From: JAWLBW01 sp041687475
GTDB taxonomy: Bacteria > J088 > JAWLBW01
Assembly (NCBI GenBank): GCA_041687475.1
Contig: JAWLBW010000233.1
Span: 1-7,458 of the forward strand
Direction of reading: 5' to 3'
DNA length: 7,458 bases
Positions 5,632-7,458 of the stretch are shown piece after piece. Made by a program: the position numbers and the translations under genes. Within the stretch, counting starts at the first letter, position 1. Each line of letters begins with the position of its first letter. The notes below the pieces were generated by a model. It was not told where the DNA came from. It made no database searches and saw nothing but the letters and a program-made list of their open reading frames with translations.

Positions 5632-5674
5632 AGTGAAAAACCATCACCCAAAACCCGAAACAGGAGCAACCCTC

Positions 5675-6361
5675 ATGCCCAGAATCGGAGTCGTTCTTTC
5701 AGGCTGCGGCTACCTCGACGGTGCCGAAGTGCACGAAGCCGTCTTCACCCTTGCCAACCTCGACAAGGCCGGCGCCGACATCGTCATCATGGCCCCCGAC
5801 ATGGAACAGATGCATGTCGTAAACCACATCACCGGTCAGCCGCAGGAAGGCGAAAAACGGAACGTGCTGGTCGAAGCCGCCCGCATTGCCCGCGGCAACA
5901 TTCGCAACATAGCCGAGGTAAAGGGCGACGACATCGACGCCCTCATGTTTCCCGGCGGTTTCGGCGCCGCGAAGAACCTGTCCGACTTTGCCGTGAAGGG
6001 CGACAAGGCCACCGTGCACCCTGAAGTCGCCCGTCTCGTGCGCGAAGTGCACCAGGCCGGCAAGTGGATCACGGCCGTCTGCATAGCGCCCGTCATCGTG
6101 GCCAAGGTTCTCGAGGAATCGGGCGTCAAGAATGCGAAACTGACGCTCGGCGCCGAATCGGAATTTGCCGACAAACTGCGCGGCATGGGCGCCGAGCATG
6201 TCGAATGTCCGGTGAAGGAAGCCCGTGTCGACACCCGGAACCGCGTCATCACCTCGCCCGCCTTCATGTACGAAGCCCGCTTCAGCGAAGTGGCGGCCGG
6301 CGTCGAACTGGCCGTGAAGAATCTGATGGCGGCGGTGGCCGGACAGCCCGTACCGGTCTGA
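5675..6361 (+). CDS. elbB: ElbB-type isoprenoid-biosynthesis / glyoxalase III protein (DJ-1/PfpI-like fold)
   Basis: A complete 228-residue protein, close to the E. coli ElbB length of 217, and colinear with it by recall. Visible blocks are IGVVLSGCGYLDGAEVHEAV (4-23), PDMEQMHVVNHITG (41-54), RNVLVEAARIARG (62-74), DALMFPGGFGAAKNLSDFA (88-106), the nucleophile-elbow-like segment VCIAPVIVAKVL (135-146) with Cys136, and MGAEHVECPV (171-180). E. coli ElbB has been linked to isoprenoid synthesis and shown to have glyoxalase III activity; the true physiological substrate is uncertain. The ATG at 5675 is preferred over an upstream in-frame ATG at 5297 because AGGAG (5662-5666) lies eight bases before it and the extension is repeat-containing intergenic sequence. 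The gene is apparently monocistronic: an extended -10 promoter lies upstream and a repeat-derived terminator follows. Confidence 0.95.
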   Translation: MPRIGVVLSGCGYLDGAEVHEAVFTLANLDKAGADIVIMAPDMEQMHVVNHITGQPQEGEKRNVLVEAARIARGNIRNIAEVKGDDIDALMFPGGFGAAKNLSDFAVKGDKATVHPEVARLVREVHQAGKWITAVCIAPVIVAKVLEESGVKNAKLTLGAESEFADKLRGMGAEHVECPVKEARVDTRNRVITSPAFMYEARFSEVAAGVELAVKNLMAAVAGQPVPV

Positions 6362-6373
6362 ACGGACGCAGCG

Positions 6374-6405
6374 GAGATCCCAGATCCCAGATCGCAGATC
6401 GCAAA
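6374..6405. repeat. AGATCSC heptamer block, copy B
   Basis: Four seven-base units, AGATCCC, AGATCCC, AGATCGC, AGATCGC, followed by AAA, in the same order and orientation as copy A at 2906-2937. The rightmost 25 bases (6381-6405) are identical to 2913-2937. It starts 12 bases after the elbB stop codon. Confidence 0.85.
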
Positions 6406-6461
6406 GGAGCGGCCTCGTGCAGCACGGGCTGACTTCTCTGGGATCTGCGATCTGTTATTTT
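6388..6461 (+). terminator. Repeat-derived terminator downstream of elbB
   Basis: CAGATCGCAGATC (6388-6400) is a perfect inverted match to GATCTGCGATCTG (6442-6454), a 13-base stem formed by direct and inverted heptamer units. It is followed immediately by TTATTTT (6455-6461). The 41-base loop contains a small CGTG-CAG-CACG hairpin (6416-6426). The long loop makes it unusual for an intrinsic terminator, but stem length, T-rich tail and position after the elbB stop support that role. Confidence 0.6.
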
Positions 6462-6472
6462 GCGCTCCATAG

Positions 6473-6478
6473 TATGAT
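6473..6478 (+). promoter_or_regulatory. Candidate -10 box of the first Uma2 gene (leaderless)
   Basis: TATGAT ends exactly six bases before the ATG at 6485. Transcription six to eight bases after the hexamer would start at or next to the A of the ATG. No Shine-Dalgarno sequence is present between them. The second Uma2 copy has the same arrangement with identical spacing. Confidence 0.5.
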
Positions 6479-6484
6479 AGCTTC

Positions 6485-7045
6485 ATGACGACGGGCACGT
6501 TCATCAGCGAAGACGAATACCTGATTCGCGAACCCGAGGCAGCTTACAAGAGCGAGTTTCGCAACGGGCGTATCGTGGCCATGACCGGCGCCAGCCCAGC
6601 CCACAGCCGCATTACCATGAATCTGGCAGTCGAACTGGGTACGCAACTGAAGAAAAAGCCCTGCCGCTTGTTCAGTTCCGACACCCGCATCAAGGTCGAA
6701 GCGGCTCAGTTTTATACCTACCCCGACCTCAGCGTGGTCTGCGAAGAACCGCGCTTCGACCGGCGCGACAGGCACGCCCTCATCAACCCCCTGCTCATTG
6801 TGGAAGTGCTTTCGCCCAGCACCGAAGCCTACGACCGCGGCCAGAAATTCGCCTGGTACCGACAACTTCCCTCGCTCAGGGAATACGTGCTCGTCGCGCA
6901 GGACACGATCTGCGTCGAGCGCTTCTCCAGGGACGAAACCGGCGGGTGGAGCTCCACCAAGGTGGAGCGGCTCGAAGACGTCATGGAGCTGCCTGCACTC
7001 GGCTGCCGGCTGCATCTCGCCGACGTGTACGACAAAGTCGACTGA
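6485..7045 (+). CDS. Uma2 family (DUF820) PD-(D/E)XK-fold protein, copy 1
   Basis: A complete 186-residue Uma2/DUF820 protein. Family motifs in order are: an N-terminal EDEYLIREPE segment and RNGRIVAMTGASPAHSRI (26-43), typical of the strand-turn-helix start; YPDLSVV (79-85) with Asp81; LLIVEVLSPST (103-113) with Glu107; YDRGQKFAWY (116-125) with Lys121; and SLREYVLV (130-137). The fold is that of restriction-type endonucleases, with Asp81, Glu107 and possibly Lys121 at the metal site. The biological role of the family is unknown; many genomes carry multiple copies, and mobile-element association has been suggested. The ATG at 6485 matches the second copy exactly, which supports the start. 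It lacks a Shine-Dalgarno sequence and has a -10-like hexamer just before the ATG. A near-identical paralogue starts 189 bases after its stop. Confidence 0.92.
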   Translation: MTTGTFISEDEYLIREPEAAYKSEFRNGRIVAMTGASPAHSRITMNLAVELGTQLKKKPCRLFSSDTRIKVEAAQFYTYPDLSVVCEEPRFDRRDRHALINPLLIVEVLSPSTEAYDRGQKFAWYRQLPSLREYVLVAQDTICVERFSRDETGGWSSTKVERLEDVMELPALGCRLHLADVYDKVD

Positions 7046-7234
7046 CCTCTCATGCCTGCCGGGCCAGGTAGCCTGGAAAGCCGACATCACCCCATTTCCC
7101 TTTCTCAGACGCTGCGGGACATGAGACGACCGCCGGGGCGCCAATCGATTCGAACGAAAGAGCGACTCGGCGCCGAACCACGTTCCCGCTGATTCCGTCT
7201 TCAGCGCAACATCCGTCCGTGCTATCATTGCCCC
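7046..7234. other. Intergenic gap between the Uma2 copies
   Basis: No gene is seen in these 189 bases. It contains a CCAGG-TAG-CCTGG hairpin (7064-7076), an inverted pair TCTCATG / CATGAGA (7048-7054 and 7120-7126) and two GGCGCC sites (7137-7142, 7169-7174). No T-run terminator is present. Apart from the -10-like hexamer and its spacing, it does not resemble the region upstream of the first copy. Confidence 0.5.
7220..7228 (+). promoter_or_regulatory. Candidate extended -10 box of the second Uma2 gene (leaderless)
   Basis: TGC followed by TATCAT (7223-7228) forms an extended -10 element ending exactly six bases before the ATG at 7235. The intervening TGCCCC has no ribosome-binding site. Spacing is identical to the first copy although the surrounding bases differ. 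Confidence 0.5.
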
Positions 7235-7458
7235 ATGACCACGGGCACGTTCATCAGCGAAGACGAATATCTGATTCGCGAACCCGAGGCCGCTTACAAA
7301 AGCGAGTTCCGTAACGGGCGTATCGTGGCCATGACCGGCGCCAGTCCGGCCCACAGCCGTATTACCATGAACATGGCTGCCGAGCTGACCTATCAGCTCA
7401 AGAAAAAGCCCTGCCGCTTGTTCAGTTCCGACACCCGCATCAAGGTCGAAGCGGCTCA
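7235..7458 (+). CDS. Uma2 family (DUF820) protein, copy 2 (partial, runs off right edge)
   Basis: The first 74 codons of a tandem paralogue of the preceding gene, still open at the window end. The protein differs from copy 1 at only four positions (47 Leu/Met, 49 Val/Ala, 52 Gly/Thr, 53 Thr/Tyr), all in the helix after MTGASPAHSRITM. Fourteen further codons differ silently among the first 55. From codon 56 to the edge (7400-7458 against 6650-6708) the DNA is identical over 59 bases. The catalytic half lies outside the window, so intactness cannot be judged. The start is fixed by alignment with copy 1; expression is probably leaderless. Confidence 0.92.
   Translation, partial: MTTGTFISEDEYLIREPEAAYKSEFRNGRIVAMTGASPAHSRITMNMAAELTYQLKKKPCRLFSSDTRIKVEAA

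Larger units (their letters stand above)
5243..5674. other. 432-base divergent intergenic region
   Basis: It separates the minus-strand lipoprotein gene from plus-strand elbB, so both genes' promoters must lie here. The plus frame is open through most of it, but the translation contains repeats, lacks family features and is not accepted as coding. It contains the 13-base sequence CGTGCAGCACGGG (5355-5367), also present at 6416-6428, with a CGTG-CAG-CACG hairpin. It also contains the octamer array at 5382-5429 and, at its right end, the likely elbB promoter and ribosome-binding site. Confidence 0.6.

Noticed and set aside
5297..5674. N-terminal extension of elbB by 126 codons
   Set aside because: The extra sequence translates the octamer array and other intergenic DNA. 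The family N-terminus and a good AGGAG support the ATG at 5675.
6455..7354. 299-codon minus-strand open frame across both Uma2 copies and the gap
   Set aside because: It is antisense to two genes with clear Uma2 motifs. Its internal repeat (GHGHDTP and FVFADERAR blocks) is simply the Uma2 duplication read backwards, and it crosses non-coding DNA without a ribosome-binding site.

Overview
This is a GC-rich (by eye a little over 60%) bacterial chromosomal window with six complete protein genes of recognisable family, one partial gene at each end, two very small stress-type genes, and unusually repeat-rich intergenic DNA. An outer-membrane-type lipoprotein and an exported DUF3108 protein indicate a diderm (Gram-negative) bacterium. 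The phylum cannot be fixed from the sequence. A relaxed lipobox and the gene mix would suit a GC-rich spirochaete such as a Leptospirales relative, but also some proteobacteria.

Layout. Bases 1-642 (minus strand) hold the N-terminal two thirds of a RimK/MptN-type ATP-grasp ligase that runs off the left edge. Bases 755-1178 (minus) hold two tandem paralogous KGG-motif proteins of the GsiB / group-1 LEA type. They are followed by a strong intrinsic terminator that separates them from the ligase gene. Bases 1223-2055 contain no convincing gene, only one weak ORF and repeat debris. Bases 2056-2850 (minus) encode a TatD/YcfH-type metal-dependent hydrolase. After a 352-base repeat-rich gap, bases 3203-5242 (minus) carry a DUF3108 secreted protein and, 48 bases upstream of it, a zinc aminopeptidase-like lipoprotein (COG4324 type). 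These two are probably an envelope-related pair. A 432-base divergent intergenic region with an octamer array leads into elbB on the plus strand (5675-6361), followed by a terminator built from heptamer repeats. Two tandem copies of a Uma2/DUF820 nuclease-fold gene (6485-7045, and 7235 to the right edge) close the window.

How the parts relate. Most genes are housekeeping or general-stress functions. No defence island, CRISPR array, phage, IS element or biosynthetic cluster is visible. The most unusual material lies between genes. Almost every larger gap contains degenerate tandem arrays of 7-, 8-, 13- or 15-bp units with unrelated consensus sequences. One heptamer family occurs at two loci with a 25-base identical core and appears to have been turned into a terminator downstream of elbB. 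Both Uma2 copies have a -10-like hexamer exactly six bases before the ATG and no Shine-Dalgarno sequence, which suggests leaderless transcription. The Uma2 pair also shows patchy divergence consistent with gene conversion. I found no clear evidence of a new multi-gene system.
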